NCBI GenBank assembly: GCA_014904985.1
Contig: MU129021.1
Coordinates: forward strand, 131,719-170,903
Direction of reading: 5' to 3'
DNA: 39,185 nt
Origin: Hydnum rufescens UP504
Taxonomy: Eukaryota; Basidiomycota; Agaricomycetes; Cantharellales; Hydnaceae
Below, piece after piece: positions 1 through 10,594 of the stretch; the first letter of the stretch is position 1; each line of letters opens with the position of its first letter. Position numbers and translations under genes: made by a program. The notes under the pieces are model-generated. The model was not told the DNA's origin and searched no databases. It saw nothing but the letters and a program-made list of their open reading frames with translations.

Positions 1-645
1 AAATCCGCCTTCGAAATGATACCAAGCCCCACGCCCTTATACGGCATACAAACTGCTGTCTCTGCATCGAATCCCCACACCCCTGCACTTGTTCCCTTTT
101 ATAATAACCCAGTAACAAAAACACCTTAACCACTTGCGACTATGGCTTCAGATTAACTCCAAGAAACCCAGAGATTTGTTCCTTTAATTTCGCTTTCCCA
201 TGACCCCAAAAACACATCACAAGATCAGTGACAATCATGCCTCAAACCACTCCACAAGCTCAGCAAAATAGTGACATCATTTCCCTTTATGAAATCCTTT
301 GTTCTCCCTTTATGGAATGAACATCACTATGACTTCAAACTAATGACATTCAACACACTCTATGGGATGACTCGCTATGACCGATTAATGGACATCTTTC
401 TTTTATTACTCTTTTGTTCTACTCCCAACTTATGGATCCCCCCATGACATCACTATGATCTCATAGCTTTTTTACTCTTTTGTTCTTGTCCCATGCACAG
501 CCACCTTCAGATAGGTATATAAGGCTAGCAGATTTTCTTGTTCCCCCATCTCCCTACTCTGGAAATCAACCACTGTCAACTACTGTCTACCATTCTGCTT
601 AATATCTAAAGAACTGTCTATCTAAAGCCATCTGGAGCTAAGTCA
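1..645 (-). repeat. Family D repeat, partial inverted copy
   Basis: Read on the minus strand, this stretch matches 2447-2990 with the same order of landmarks: the 'ccttgaagatgacttagc' start, a purine-rich 'gagatggggg' block, a TATA-like 'cttatatacctatctgaagg', AACAAAAGAG runs and 'gatgtcact' words. The copy here is longer in the middle because of small insertions. It ends abruptly at 645, where unrelated sequence of an LTR element begins. The repeat class is not recognised; the TATA-like box suggests a promoter-bearing terminal region. Confidence 0.75.
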
Positions 646-863
646 TCTTCAAGGTTATCCTTCTTCCGCTCCTCCTCCACGAGCCTGGCCTCCTCCTCCT
701 GTGCCTCCCTCAACGCCTGCGCAGCCTCTTCACGGTGGAGACGAGCTTCTTCGAACTGGAGAACGATTATTGCCTGACATGTTACGTGGCACAAGAACTC
801 CGGATGTTTCCGCGGATCGATCCTTCCCACCCGCTCGGGACGATCGGGCTTAAGAGGGGGTAA
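646..863 (+). mobile_element. 3' internal end of a gypsy-type element with polypurine tract
   Basis: The stretch directly before the LTR at 864 ends in a purine run (852-860, AAGAGGGGG) and a TAA stop touching the LTR start. This is the standard arrangement of a polypurine tract before a 3' LTR. The preceding 200 bp is GC-rich compared with the rest of the window and should be the last part of the element's internal region, but no integrase motif is visible. The minus strand can be read as a Glu/Ala-rich coiled-coil-like peptide (618-830); I regard that as accidental because the element is oriented plus. The left side is truncated at the family D junction. Confidence 0.55.
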
Positions 864-1481
864 TGTCAGAGTTTGTCCGCTTCCCGGTTAATTCCGGATT
901 TGTTTCCGGATTTGTTCCGGTTTGTTTCAGTTTGTCCCTGCCTCCATTTCATTCCCCCTTCATTTCCTCGTTTCCTTTACTTCTGGTTCTCACACACTTA
1001 CCCCTGGCCCTGTCCCTGTCCCTGTCCCCTCCACTTTCCTGTCCCCTGCCCGCTCCCCCCTTGTGCCTGCCCCCTGTAACCACTTCTCATTAAGCGATCA
1101 ATCCCCCGTAGTATAGGAACTATGTAGAAGTAGTCCAGGGCGAAATCCAGAGATTCAGCTTTGGTCTCTCAGGATTTCCGCTTCCACTCCAGACTACAGG
1201 TTAGCCTCACTGTACCTATTCCCTTAATGTTAATCTCAGGATTTCCGCTTCCACTCCGGACTACAGTCCGAGTACTCCCCAGTTGACTCCGTGAGCTTAA
1301 GGACCGCTGTGCTCGTTTCTGCCTAGTCCCTTCCGGGCTGCTGGATTGCCTCTCCGTCTCAATCTCGTTATCTCGTTCTTGCCCGGATTCTCCCGGACTT
1401 AGCCGGACTCACGCTGGACTCAGTCGGAGTTATCTGTGTTTATATTTGTTTGGTGCTCTCTGTCGCAGCGTGGCCCTGACA
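864..1481 (+). mobile_element. LTR family A, 3' LTR (618 bp)
   Basis: The LTR starts TGTCAGAG and ends CCCTGACA, giving the TG..CA ends and short inverted termini usual for LTRs. Two more copies lie on the minus strand at 4354-4968 and 28021-28652, which fixes both ends. A polypurine tract lies directly to its left, so this is a 3' LTR and not a solo LTR. The 5' third is a pyrimidine-rich CTGTCC-type low-complexity run that gives long but meaningless open frames. No target duplication can be tested because the left end of the element is lost. Confidence 0.85.
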
Positions 1482-1938
1482 GTTGTGTACCCACAACTGC
1501 AAATGGATCCATCACCATGGAATATGTCCTGGACCTCTGATCTGATGACTGTTCAGAATGTGGGGCCCAGATTCCCACAAACACATGAGAACAAGTTGAC
1601 TGGAAAAGAAAACTACATTCCAGAGCTATGAGAAACTACAACTGTAAGTGTCTCCTTAAGCCTGGGTTGTCTGAGGTTCCCAGGAGTCCCCAGGAGCCTC
1701 AGTATGATGAAACTGAGCCAAACAGGACTCCTACAGCTCCTCAGCAGTCTGACTTGTTCAGGACTGTGAAACCCAAGCGAATAGAAAGATTCTCACAATT
1801 TGAACATTCTGTGGTGACTATGTGCACTGCAGTAGCCAGGGAAAACAAGTATGTGTCGCAAGATGGTTCCCCAATATAGAAGAAGGGTTGGGAGCTCCAA
1901 TGACTGTCAAATCAAAATCTGGTTCAGCCAGTGTGTAG
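1482..1938 (+). pseudogene. Gene scrap; last 60 bp match the end of the KDZ remnant
   Basis: Downstream of the LTR are short open stretches of unknown origin. From 1876 to the TAG at 1936-1938 the sequence encodes nearly the same C-terminal peptide (…MTVKSKSGSASV) that closes the KDZ transposase remnant at 34136. So this is the 3' tail of a second copy of that gene. Most of the gene body is missing or replaced: 1482-1875 does not align by eye with the KDZ part. An 83-codon open frame at 1628-1879 is in another frame and is not supported as a gene. Confidence 0.5.
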
Positions 1939-2990
1939 ATAGGAGACTGTGTTTCTGTTTATTCAAATGGGTTGGTTCACTTCAATGGTTGATCACTCTC
2001 TGCAAGATATGTATGTGTTTATTGGAGAATGGAATGTGATATGGACTAGCAATAGTCAATTATATATCGTAGATGCTTATAGGAAGGCTTATACGTTGTA
2101 TGGAATGCTTATAGAAAGGCTTATATGTGGGAATGCTTATGGAAAGGCTTATACGTCTGGGATGCTTATAGAAAGGCTTATATGTGTTCGTGTTGTGTTT
2201 GCTCATTTACTGATATTTGTGTGTCCTTGTTTACGTTCTCCTAGTCAAAATGTGGATATCTGTGGGCTATAGAATGGTCAGTGCTTGGTTAGTTTTGTTA
2301 GTATGCTTCAATCTTCTTTCCTGACTCATATTTCATTATGCTTACTTTTTCCTTGGATGTCCAGCAACTCTAACCTTAGGTTCTGCAACTATCCTTGGCT
2401 TCAGTATTTCGTGTAGATGGCTTCCAGTAGCTTGGTCTCAATAACCTTGAAGATGACTTAGCTCCAGATGGCTTTAGATAGACAGTTCTTTAGATTATAA
2501 GCAGAATTGTTGACAGTAGTAGACAGTGGTTCATTTCCAGAGTGAGGAGATGGGGGGGAACAAGAAAATCTGCTAGCTTATATACCTATCTGAAGGTGGC
2601 TGTGCATGGAGCAAGAACAAAAGAGTAATAAAGCTATGAGATCATAGTGGAGCAGAACAAAAGAGCAATAAAGAAATGATGTCATAATGCGGTCATAGCT
2701 GAGTCATCCATAGAGTGTGATGTCATTCATAAAGAGAACAAAAGGATTCATAAAGGAAATGATGTCACTAGTTTGCTGAGCTTGTGGAGTAGTTGGAGCA
2801 TGATGTCACTGACCATGTGGAGCATTCTGGGAGGTGAAATGAAGGGACATCTCCAGGTTCTGGAGATAAATCTGAGCCTAGTCCAGTGGTTAAGGTGTTT
2901 TTGTTACTGGTTATAAGGAAGTGCATGTGTGGGATTAGATGGAGACAGCAGTTTGCATCCGTATAGGCATGTTGGTAATTATGCATTTTT
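1876..2990 (+). repeat. Family D repeat, long copy
   Basis: About 1.1 kb that matches 34076-35133 in the same orientation, and 1-645 inverted over its right half. It contains the tail of a KDZ-like gene, a tandem array of about 29-bp units (2071-2189), a segment 'gtccagcaactctaacctt', and a TATA-like block at about 2578. Because two copies carry the same gene tail followed by the same non-coding kilobase, the unit probably is the 3' end region of one transposon family rather than an independent repeat. Confidence 0.75.
2071..2189 (+). repeat. Tandem repeat, four units of about 29 bp
   Basis: Four units built on 'atgcttatagaaaggctta' separated by short variable linkers (acgttgtatgga, tatgtgggaa, acgtctggg). 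The homologous place at about 34278-34360 has three units, so copy number varies between the two family D copies. Confidence 0.85.
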
Positions 2991-3500
2991 AACAGTTTCT
3001 GCACGTGGTTCAGCAGATCGATGCACTGACGAGATTTGTTTTTACTGATGTTTGATTCTGATAGTATATTGTTCTGTAGTTCAGTTTTCTGTTTTTCACA
3101 TCAGTACTGTTGATGTATTTTTATATCTTTCAGGTGGTGTTCAGAGTATATGATGAGAAATTGTTAGAATCATTTTGTATGCTGAGATGCAGTTTGATGC
3201 TGTTAGTTGAAGTGTAGTAGCATGTGGATAGAGAGACAGCAGTTGCATCCGTAATAGCAGCTGTACAATTTGATGCGGATTTTAACAGCTTTCTGGCACG
3301 GTGTTCCAAGCAGATCAGATGCAACTGACAGAGAAATTTGTTTTTACTGATGGTGTTGATTCTGATAGTAATATTGTTCTGTAGAGTTCAGTTTTATCTG
3401 TTCTTTGCACACTCAGTACTGTTGGATGCGTATTTTTATATCTTTCCAGGTGCGGTTGTTCAGAGAGTATTGAATGCAAACTGATGGAGAAATTGTTTTG
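2880..3500 (+). repeat. Direct tandem duplication, period about 300 bp
   Basis: Segments at about 2900-3180 and 3200-3500 share a series of words in the same order: 'gagacagcag', 'gcatccgta', 'tttgtttttactgatg', 'attctgatagta', 'ttgttctgtag', 'tatttttatatctttc'. The left copy is shorter and differs from the right mostly by single-base gaps, more than by substitutions. No gene is visible in either copy. Confidence 0.75.
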
Positions 3501-3834
3501 TACTGGAATCCCGGATTTTGATAGTAAAATTGGCCTGGAGGTGCAGTTTTGTCCATTTGACTTGTGTTTGGTACTGTTCGAAAGGTGTAAATCGTAGCTT
3601 TCTAAGCGTTATATGGCGTACCTCTCCAATCAAACTGACAGAGTTATAGAACGAATTCAGTTTCTGTGTGTAGCTGTAATTAATTTTATAATTGGTCATG
3701 TGATCATCCAATGGCTGGAAGTAGTGTAATTTCGCATTTTCTGATACTGGATGTTTTTATCTTCCACACTGAACTCAAGCTTTATTATGAGCAAGGAAGA
3801 GGAGTGTGATTATGGATTGCTCCTAAGAGTAACC

Positions 3835-5696
3835 ACAGTTCTCCCACCTAGTCACAACCTCCAGGTCCCAATTCATACAGACAGTCAAGATATGATGGGG
3901 AGTGGCCTCATGAAGACTCAATTGAGCTTTGCCATAGCCCAGAACTAGTACAAGGATGGACTTCAAAACACGCTGCCTATGAGTCTCATTACATTGTTGT
4001 CTCTATGGCTGATTGAGTCCATGGTGGTTCCATACAATGCAACAAGCTCAAATCCTACTAGGGATAATTGTGGTAAACAAAGCCATTGGCCACCAGCAAA
4101 CTGGAACAATGAAGTAATGCTGTCAACCCTATGGGTGGGAATGCCCCAGTATAGCCCCCAGCTCATAGATTGCCTGTACACTCGAAGTACGGGAGCCAAG
4201 CATTCCTTCTGTGCATGTAAGACTAGGCTCAAGTGGAAATACAGGCCCAAAAAGGGTATTGAGGGCAATAAGACTAATGATGAGTCCTGGGATCCATGGC
4301 TGGGTGTCTGTCAGTATACAAGGACCTGTAATCCTGGTGTAAGTGCAGGCCCGTGTCAGGGCCATGCTGTGACGAGAGCACCAAACAAATATAAACACAG
4401 ATAACTCCAACTGAGTCCAGTGTAAGTCTGGCTAAGTCCAGGGGAATCCGGGCAAGAACGAGATAACGAGGATGGGACGGAGAGGCAATCCAGCAGCCCG
4501 GAAGGGACTAGGCAGAAACGAGCACAGCAGTCCTTAAGCTCACAGAGTCAGCTGGAAGGTACTCGGACTGTAGTCCAGAGTAGAAGTGGAAATCCTGAGA
4601 TTAACATTAAGGGAATAGGTACAGTGAGGCTAACCTGTAGTCTGGAGTAGAAGCGGAAATCCTGAGAGACCAAAGCTGAGTCTCTGGATTTTGCCCCGGA
4701 CTACTTATACATAGTTCCTATACTACGGGGGACTGATCGCTTAATGAGAGGTGGTTACAGGGGGGCAGGCACAAGAGGGGGAGCGGGCAGGGGACGGGAA
4801 AGTGGAGAGGACAGGGACAGGGCCAGGGGTAAGTGTGTGGGAACCGGAAGTAAAGGAAACACGGAAATGAAGGGGAAATGAAACGGAGACAGGGACAAAT
4901 CGGAAACAGGCCAGAACCAAAACCGGAAACAAACCCAGAATTAACCAGGGAACGGACAAACTCTGACAGCCCAAATATGAAGTCTTGTCCACAAGCCTCT
5001 TCTGGGTCCTCAGTATCATTCACCTGTCAAAACCGAGGAAGTCAAACCATAAGCACCCTAGTCCCGATGTCCTAGAGCAATGAGACTGACGACAACAGGG
5101 TAAAACTTGCAGCAGTTGAGATGAAGCTCAGGGCAACCATAGGGTCCAGACAAAAACCCCTGGGAAGCTACTTCAAGTCCATCAGAAGCTGTCTTGGTCA
5201 GGTTATCTTTCATCAACAATTCTTGGATGCCTACTGTGTCACCAGATCCTACAAGATGATCCTGGAAAGAAGGATCACACTCCCCAACCCTAAGAGTATG
5301 GATGTAGACCTTTTTCACAACATGACCTAGCTTTTGGGAAAGGACACTGTGAATATCATCTTCGAAACATTCACCATCTCTGAAGGTCATTTTGACAGAA
5401 CAGTTACTATCAAGCTCAAATCAGGGGGTGCCAACGTACCTGCCACTGAGGAAAATAACAAAGAGAACATGCAGACCATCATTGAGTGCCATGCTGAGCA
5501 TCAAGCACATGGAGAATTCAACACCTTCCTGCCTGGATCTGGCAAGCTTACCTCCCAAGAGTTTACTAATGCCCTTAATCAGTGCAACCCCAAACTCCCC
5601 ATTGGTGGTATGTCTGATATCAGGGTCAAGGACCAGACAGAGTCCATAGATTACCAGGAATATGAGATGAACAACAAGATCTTCCTGTGGTAGGTC
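3835..5696 (+). pseudogene. Unknown gene remnant interrupted by a solo LTR
   Basis: An open frame at 3979-4353 continues in frame after the LTR at 4354-4968 as far as a TAG at about 5073. A second open stretch, 5121-5696, is broken by one TAG (5328-5330) and stays in frame across it. Its part after the TAG (5334-5696) is rich in Glu, Asn and Thr. The first part has Trp- and Cys-containing segments (LGVCQYTRTCNPG). The region 3835-4080 is related to 6905-7190, so the two are copies of one family. No known domain is recognised. The disruption by LTR and stops means it is not functional as one protein. It could be a host gene family or cargo of a transposon. Confidence 0.45.
4354..4968 (-). mobile_element. 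Solo LTR family A (615 bp)
   Basis: Reverse-oriented copy of the LTR at 864-1481, complete from TGTCAGGG to CTCTGACA. No gag, pol, primer site or polypurine tract lies next to it. The five bases before it are GCCCG and the five after are GCCCA, a target duplication with one mismatch. It sits inside an open frame that reads through once the LTR and one target copy are ignored. The element was therefore reduced to a single LTR by recombination between its two LTRs. Confidence 0.85.
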
Positions 5697-5786
5697 ATTC
5701 GAAGCCAGGTTGTTGAACAAGAATCTTGGCTGCTGCAATTCACTGCTGGAATGTCACTAATATTTATCATCAAGAACCATGATAAA

Positions 5787-6585
5787 TGTCAGGGTGACAC
5801 TGCTGTCAAAGCCACAAACAGAAAGAGGAAAGAGATTAATTAACCACACACTATCACAGTGGGAATCCTGAGTATACACCACACAACAAGGGACACACAA
5901 GTCTCGCACCTATCACAGTGGGAATCCTGAGGGATCAAAACTGGTGATCCCCCAACTGCGAAGGGCTATAAATACTATTTCCTGCACCCAGCCACCAGCC
6001 TTCCAGAGCCTTTCACCATCTTCCATAACCTTCTGGATCCTCCTAGAGTGCCAGCTCCACAGCCCATCAGTCAGCCTCCACAGCCACCATCACTCCACAT
6101 GGCTATGCCCCAACTTCCATATGTATCCCCCTTAGCATATGTACTTCCAAGGCAGTGTACACCTGAGTACTCCAAAGGCGTCCAAAGTGTCAAAGGACCA
6201 TAATGATGTGGATGGAGTACAGATTGGGACAGGTGGTGTGGATTCAGGGACTGGGGGCAGAGGAGGAGGAGGGGGAGTCTGGATTGGCAACTCCATGGAC
6301 TCATGTGGGGAGTGAGGGAACAACAGGTGCTGACACAGGCACCAATGCTGCCACTGGTTGACTACCCAGCCCATAGCCTGCTGGCTGAGGCCCAATAGAA
6401 CAAGGGCAATGATAATAAGAGAAATGCCAATAATGGCAAGGATGACAATAACCCCCTTAGTGAATGGAGGGAGAGAGGAGACAAGAGCATTTGAAGAAGT
6501 AGGTGCCATATGATAGAGTTGATGAAGAATGATACTCTGACAGGTAAGTCCTTAGGCAGAAGCAAATGTCAATTTGATCCTGACA
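5787..6585 (-). mobile_element. Solo LTR family B (799 bp), ATAAA target duplication
   Basis: Reverse-oriented copy of the LTR at 35134-35980, with TGTCAGG..CTGACA ends. It is flanked on both sides by ATAAA (5782-5786 and 6586-6590), a perfect 5-bp duplication, and has no adjoining internal sequence. It carries a TATA-like box, the duplicated 'tcaggattcccac' motif near the transcript start, and a complete 125-residue open frame in U3. Confidence 0.92.
6132..6509 (-). CDS. Small membrane protein encoded inside LTR family B
   Basis: This 125-residue ORF starts with ATG in a good context (G at +4) about 75 bp inside the LTR and ends before the LTR promoter region. Residues about 19-41 form one hydrophobic membrane segment (VIVILAIIGISLIIIALVLL), followed by a Trp-rich stretch, a proline run (PPPPPLPP) and a Ser/Thr/Pro tail. 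There is no signal peptide beyond the single anchor. The homologue in the other family-B LTR (35210-35587) is also full length with most residues identical. No family is recognised, and function is unknown. LTRs usually have no ORF, so its preservation is notable, but expression is not shown. Confidence 0.5.
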   Translation of the reverse strand: MAPTSSNALVSSLPPFTKGVIVILAIIGISLIIIALVLLGLSQQAMGWVVNQWQHWCLCQHLLFPHSPHESMELPIQTPPPPPLPPVPESTPPVPICTPSTSLWSFDTLDAFGVLRCTLPWKYIC

Positions 6586-6746
6586 ATAAATCACCTAGGA
6601 AGTCACAAAAAGGGACATGGAGTGACACCTGACAGTTATTCCTTGCTGCAAAATTCGGGTCATGCACAAGTCTGACCCTGTGTAATGCATGAAGGCACTC
6701 AGGATTGGCTCCCTGAGGCAATAAGGCCAGATTTGGCCTACTAGCC

Positions 6747-7304
6747 TTGACTGCAGCCCCAAGTTTGCCTGTAGACCATAGCCTGCTGATCATCCATGCA
6801 GCCAAGAAAAATGAGAACTTGTCATGGAGTTCTTGTCTACAAGCAGAATGGAGTGACGCTGCACAGCCACCTCCGCGAGTGGATCTGACCCAATGGAACA
6901 GATTCCAGGTCCCAAATCATATGAAGAGTCAAGATATGACAGAAGACAGCCTCATGAGGACATATGGGGCCAAACCTAAGCGGGATTACAAGTTTGCCAG
7001 CCTGATTCAATACAATACATACAATATAGATCGTTTAGGCTTTGCCATAGCCCAGAACTGTTACAATAATGGGCTTCAAAATGGATTGCCTATGGGTCTC
7101 ATTACACAGCCATCTCTGCGACCAATTGAGTCCACAGTGTTTCTGCTCAATGCAACAAAGCCAACTAGAGCTGATATTACTAGGGAAAGGGCCACTGAGA
7201 TCATACTCACATGCAGGAAAGGTCTGCAACCAAAGGATTACCAGGGCACAGGGGTTCGTAATTCCAGGTTATTCATTCACAATGACTGGATGAACATGAC
7301 CTGA
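6747..7304 (+). CDS. Unknown ORF related to the 3.9-kb gene remnant
   Basis: Open for 185 codons; the first ATG is at 6921, giving a 127-residue product, and the frame is open upstream of that ATG. Residues around 'FAIAQNCYNNGLQNGLP' and 'PIESTVFLLNATKPTRADI' match the peptide and DNA of 3920-4080 in the same order, so these are two copies of one gene family about 3 kb apart. The C-terminus (HNDWMNMT) is followed by a TGA. No membrane segment, catalytic motif or known domain is seen. It may be an internal exon or a pseudogene fragment. Confidence 0.35.
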   Translation: MTAAPSLPVDHSLLIIHAAKKNENLSWSSCLQAEWSDAAQPPPRVDLTQWNRFQVPNHMKSQDMTEDSLMRTYGAKPKRDYKFASLIQYNTYNIDRLGFAIAQNCYNNGLQNGLPMGLITQPSLRPIESTVFLLNATKPTRADITRERATEIILTCRKGLQPKDYQGTGVRNSRLFIHNDWMNMT

Positions 7305-7394
7305 AGATCTCAAGAGGTCCTAGTATGGGATTGTCCAAACTGCAAGACTGTCAGTGTTGGAAGAGACAAGTACTTGTCATGAGACTGCTACCCA

Positions 7395-7640
7395 TGCACC
7401 TTGGTCAGTCATCTAAGCCTACCTAGTTAGGTACCACTTCTGGGGCAGATAATGGTACCTAAGTAGGTCCCATCACTATTTCAGCCAAATCTGTCTGCCC
7501 CATTGAAATCTCTCACTTGAGCTTTGGGCTGAAAGTTGGCCAAAATTGACCCAAATTAGGACTTAGCACTCAGGACTTGAGCAGACTCAATTGAAGACCA
7601 CTATTGTGAGTCTTTCCATTCTGCCTTGAAGGAACAACTT
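7395..7640 (+). repeat. Transposon-end repeat (family E), single copy
   Basis: Begins 'accttggtcagtcatctaag' and contains two GGTACC sites flanking 'acttctggggcagataat'. The reverse complement of about 23640-23930 matches it closely, and 20858-21140 matches more weakly in the same orientation. At 20.9-23.9 kb two such ends face each other; here no matching right end is found, so this looks like a truncated element end. Confidence 0.65.
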
Positions 7641-7700
7641 AGAATTCTTAAATAAAACAACCTTCCATTAAGGCCACAGTACAAACACATTAAGAAACCA

Positions 7701-9214
7701 TTAATAAAATCTGTCTACTTCATATCTACTTTGGTATTGTGTGACAAGTGCTTCAAACTTGGGGCCTTGAAATAATGAAGGATCAAGTAAAGGGAAACTC
7801 ATGTTGTCCCTATTTGGAATTGGCACATCATCCATCATAGAAAATGGGACCCCAGTGGTATGCTGAAGGGAAATCCCAACAGTAGCCTCACTGTCACTTG
7901 AGAATGCAGAATGCTGTTGCACATCATTACAATGAGAACTCATAGCTTGCACATGGAGGTGGGATGGTCCAGCAGTTGGGGTTTCATCCAAGTCATTGAT
8001 GATCTCCGCAGACTTGACTTGCAGGCACTTCGTCTTGCGCAGCTGATTAAAATCATCCCCACCCTTCCATGGCCTCTTCCCCAGTCCTTGGGTCACAATC
8101 CTGTCTGAGTTCACCATGACAGTGTGACTTGGGTTCCTGACCGGACACCCATTCCCATGATGCCCATCAGAATCCCCTCCATCAATTGTCATATCCACTG
8201 CCTGAGCCCTCACAACCATGCACTCAGCTGCCCTCTTCAAATCCAGCTTCTTGGCCCCAATCATTTCCAATGCACTCACTACTGTCATTAGCACTTGGCC
8301 ACCACTATCAGTAATGAGTGTAGACCTTCTATAACCCCCTGTGGGTTACTGTCCACACCAAGTGGGGGAGTGGGACGAATATTGCAACCAGTAAGTTTTG
8401 ACCAGCCCACAACATCTCTCCAATCTCGATAGCGAGTGTGGGATCTATTAGCAAATGCCACTAGGGAACCCACATAACCATAATTTAGTCTATAGTTATC
8501 TCTCGAAATGAAAACAATGTTGGTGGGGGCAGGGAGTACTGGGTCATCAAAATGGCAAACAATATATGGCCAATGGGGTGCTTTCAAGTTCAGAGGAAAA
8601 GGGATGCGAGTAAAATCATTGAATTCCAAATTGTTCCCAAAGTCAGGAATCTGATCCCATCTACATGGAAGGGGGTCATAGCAATACAATGTGTTGTCGT
8701 CTTCATTGAATTGATGTACATGGGTATAGTGCTGGGCAGTGTTGGAGAACCTGAGGGTCCAATGTTCCAGTCTGATGATGCTCACTGTGTCAGGATCATT
8801 CATGTGCATAGCACTATTGGCTAAGATAGAGTCAGGAAACATTGAAAGAAAAAAACAATGAGAAAATATTGGACCTTCATATGTAGTCCGTGAATGCTCT
8901 GTGAATATGCTTTCGTTAGCATAAACAGAGGGGCTTTTGAAGTCGGCACAAGGAATAAGGTTGAAATGAGGGTCCACTTTCATAGGCCTCTCCCAGTCAT
9001 GAATGAAAAGACCTTGGGAAAACCTGTCTATGTGAATTTGCTCCACATGCATGCCCACCAACTTTTCTGGACCCATGCTTCCATCTCCAACCACACCCAA
9101 GGTGGAGGGAGAATGGTCAACAACTTGGTCACATTCCAAGCCTGTGCTCCTATCTCCCACCATGCCTGAGGCAGTGGAAGACAGGTTTGCAACATGGCTT
9201 TGTGATTGCATCAT
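7701..9214 (-). CDS. Unknown gene in two overlapping frames (frameshift or intron)
   Basis: The upstream frame runs 9214-8288 (308 residues from an ATG) and the downstream frame 8294-7701 (197 residues). They overlap by a few bases. The downstream frame is open upstream of its ATG (…LITDSGGQVLMTVV), so one shift near 8310 would make a single protein of about 500 residues. The N-terminal part is Asp/His/Trp/Tyr-rich (WERPMKVDPHFNLIPC, YCYDPLPCRWDQIP), globular in look, with no membrane segment. The C-terminal part is polar and low in complexity. No known domain is recognised. It lies inside a family-E repeat context, so it may be transposon cargo rather than a host gene. Confidence 0.5.
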
Positions 9215-9364
9215 AGTGAAGCAGCTGGTGAATGGACTTTGGCAAACCCTGAACTAGCTGGTATGAGATAATCCTATCCGTAATAGGTTAATAAGCAATT
9301 GGATTGCCTAGGACATCGGTACATAGACAATAACAACCATCTCATTGGCAATAGATAAGAGATT

Positions 9365-9762
9365 CTCTATGAAGAGTTGCAAGAGGAGGACTACTACATC
9401 AAATACAGGAAATTCACCTGTCACCTTGAGATACTCGATCTCCAAGAAAGCTATATTAAGGATGAACAGGCCAATCTCAAATGTGAACCCATTTGGGTGC
9501 AAGAAGTCAAACACATCCAATCTGTACCACTAGTAATCAGCCAGTTCCTCAGACCCATTGATCACCTGACAGGAATAGTAGGAATCAACAACTGGCTTGA
9601 ATTATGTTGCTTGTATTCTTTCCACTCTTGATCATGAATTGCTGAAACCATCTTCCTCTGTTGTGCTACACCAGCACTTCAACATCTTTTGGGATGGACA
9701 CTCAGAAGCACAAGATCAGAGAGGTGGTCAAAATCCCTCTTAAGCGCTTTGGCTTGTATAAA
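9365..9762 (+). pseudogene. RPT3: Fragment of 26S proteasome ATPase subunit Rpt3
   Basis: The translation matches the N-terminal region of the Rpt3 (PSMC4) subunit of the 19S cap: 'LEILDLQESYIKDEQANLK', then 'VKHIQSVPLVISQFL', then 'GIVG', and in a shifted frame '[20 protein letters not shown]' and '[20 protein letters not shown]'. A segment between the last two (the usual HSNALVDxLPPEAD part through the following YADIGG stretch) is missing, so there is an internal deletion as well as a frameshift near 9590. The AAA+ Walker A and B motifs are absent. No intron is needed within the matched parts, which fits a retro-copied or transposon-captured fragment. Not functional. Confidence 0.85.
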
Positions 9763-10594
9763 AAATATTGATATCTATATACTTGGCATATTAAATATTT
9801 CCTATGGCATTTAAATTACATTGTCCCCCTGTATTCCGCCTCACCTCTGTTATCATTTTCATTCACAAGAGTGAAGCAATTGTGACAAAACAATTCAAAA
9901 TTGACTGTCCTTGTGCCAGATCCAAATTCCAACGTGACTCATCTTTTTACAGGTAAGCTGCCTCTGGGCAGAGTTCTGTCCCAATGACTGGCCAGCCTGA
10001 CAGCTCTGCCTGCAGACTGTTACATCTCCTTTGGGAAATGGACTGAGCAAGGATATGGCTCTGCCTGTGCCTGCAATGTCAGATATATGTTTTTTCTCGA
10101 TGACTCCACAGTGCTTGTAGCTCTGCCTGCAGCCTGCTTAGTCTCACATGGAGGGTACAAATCGCCTCTATATTGGATTACTAATCCCTGGCATCCACCC
10201 TAACCATCACCTGGAACACTGGCCTACTTGGGATGTTAAGAATGTGTTCACCTATCTGGCCATGTGGTGCATGATACAAGGGATCATGATAGAAAAGGCC
10301 TGGTTTCAGGACCACATATGTACTTTTTTCCTGCTATCTTGATGCTGGGATATTAACAGATTATCTTTAGTTGTCCAATTTCATTACCCAGGTCACTGTA
10401 GAGGGGCTGCAGGCTGTGGAGGATGCACTCAGTCAGCATATGAACAAAACGATGTTTTACCCTCTGCCCCCCGGATTGCCAAAAGACTTGTCATGTTGCT
10501 TCTATCAATGTGCCTTGTCACCGAAGTCATTGCAAAAAGAAAGTGAGCTCAATCTATTGTATCCTTAATCTTGGATGTATTTACAACTATCAAC
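9763..10594. other. No supported gene
   Basis: AT-rich spacer with two weak direct repeats of 'agctctgcctgcag.ctg' (about 9998-10018 and 10118-10138). A 64-codon open stretch at 10148-10342 has no recognisable feature. Nothing else is supported. Confidence 0.5.

Noticed and set aside
618..830. Coiled-coil-like Glu/Ala-rich ORF on the minus strand
   Set aside because: It lacks an ATG, spans the junction between two unrelated repeats, and is antisense to the element with the polypurine tract.
863..1093. Long open frames starting at the LTR A border (also at 4718-5023 and 28391-28653)
   Set aside because: They arise from a pyrimidine-rich low-complexity part of the LTR, are open in several frames at once, and the ATG is formed by the LTR start itself.
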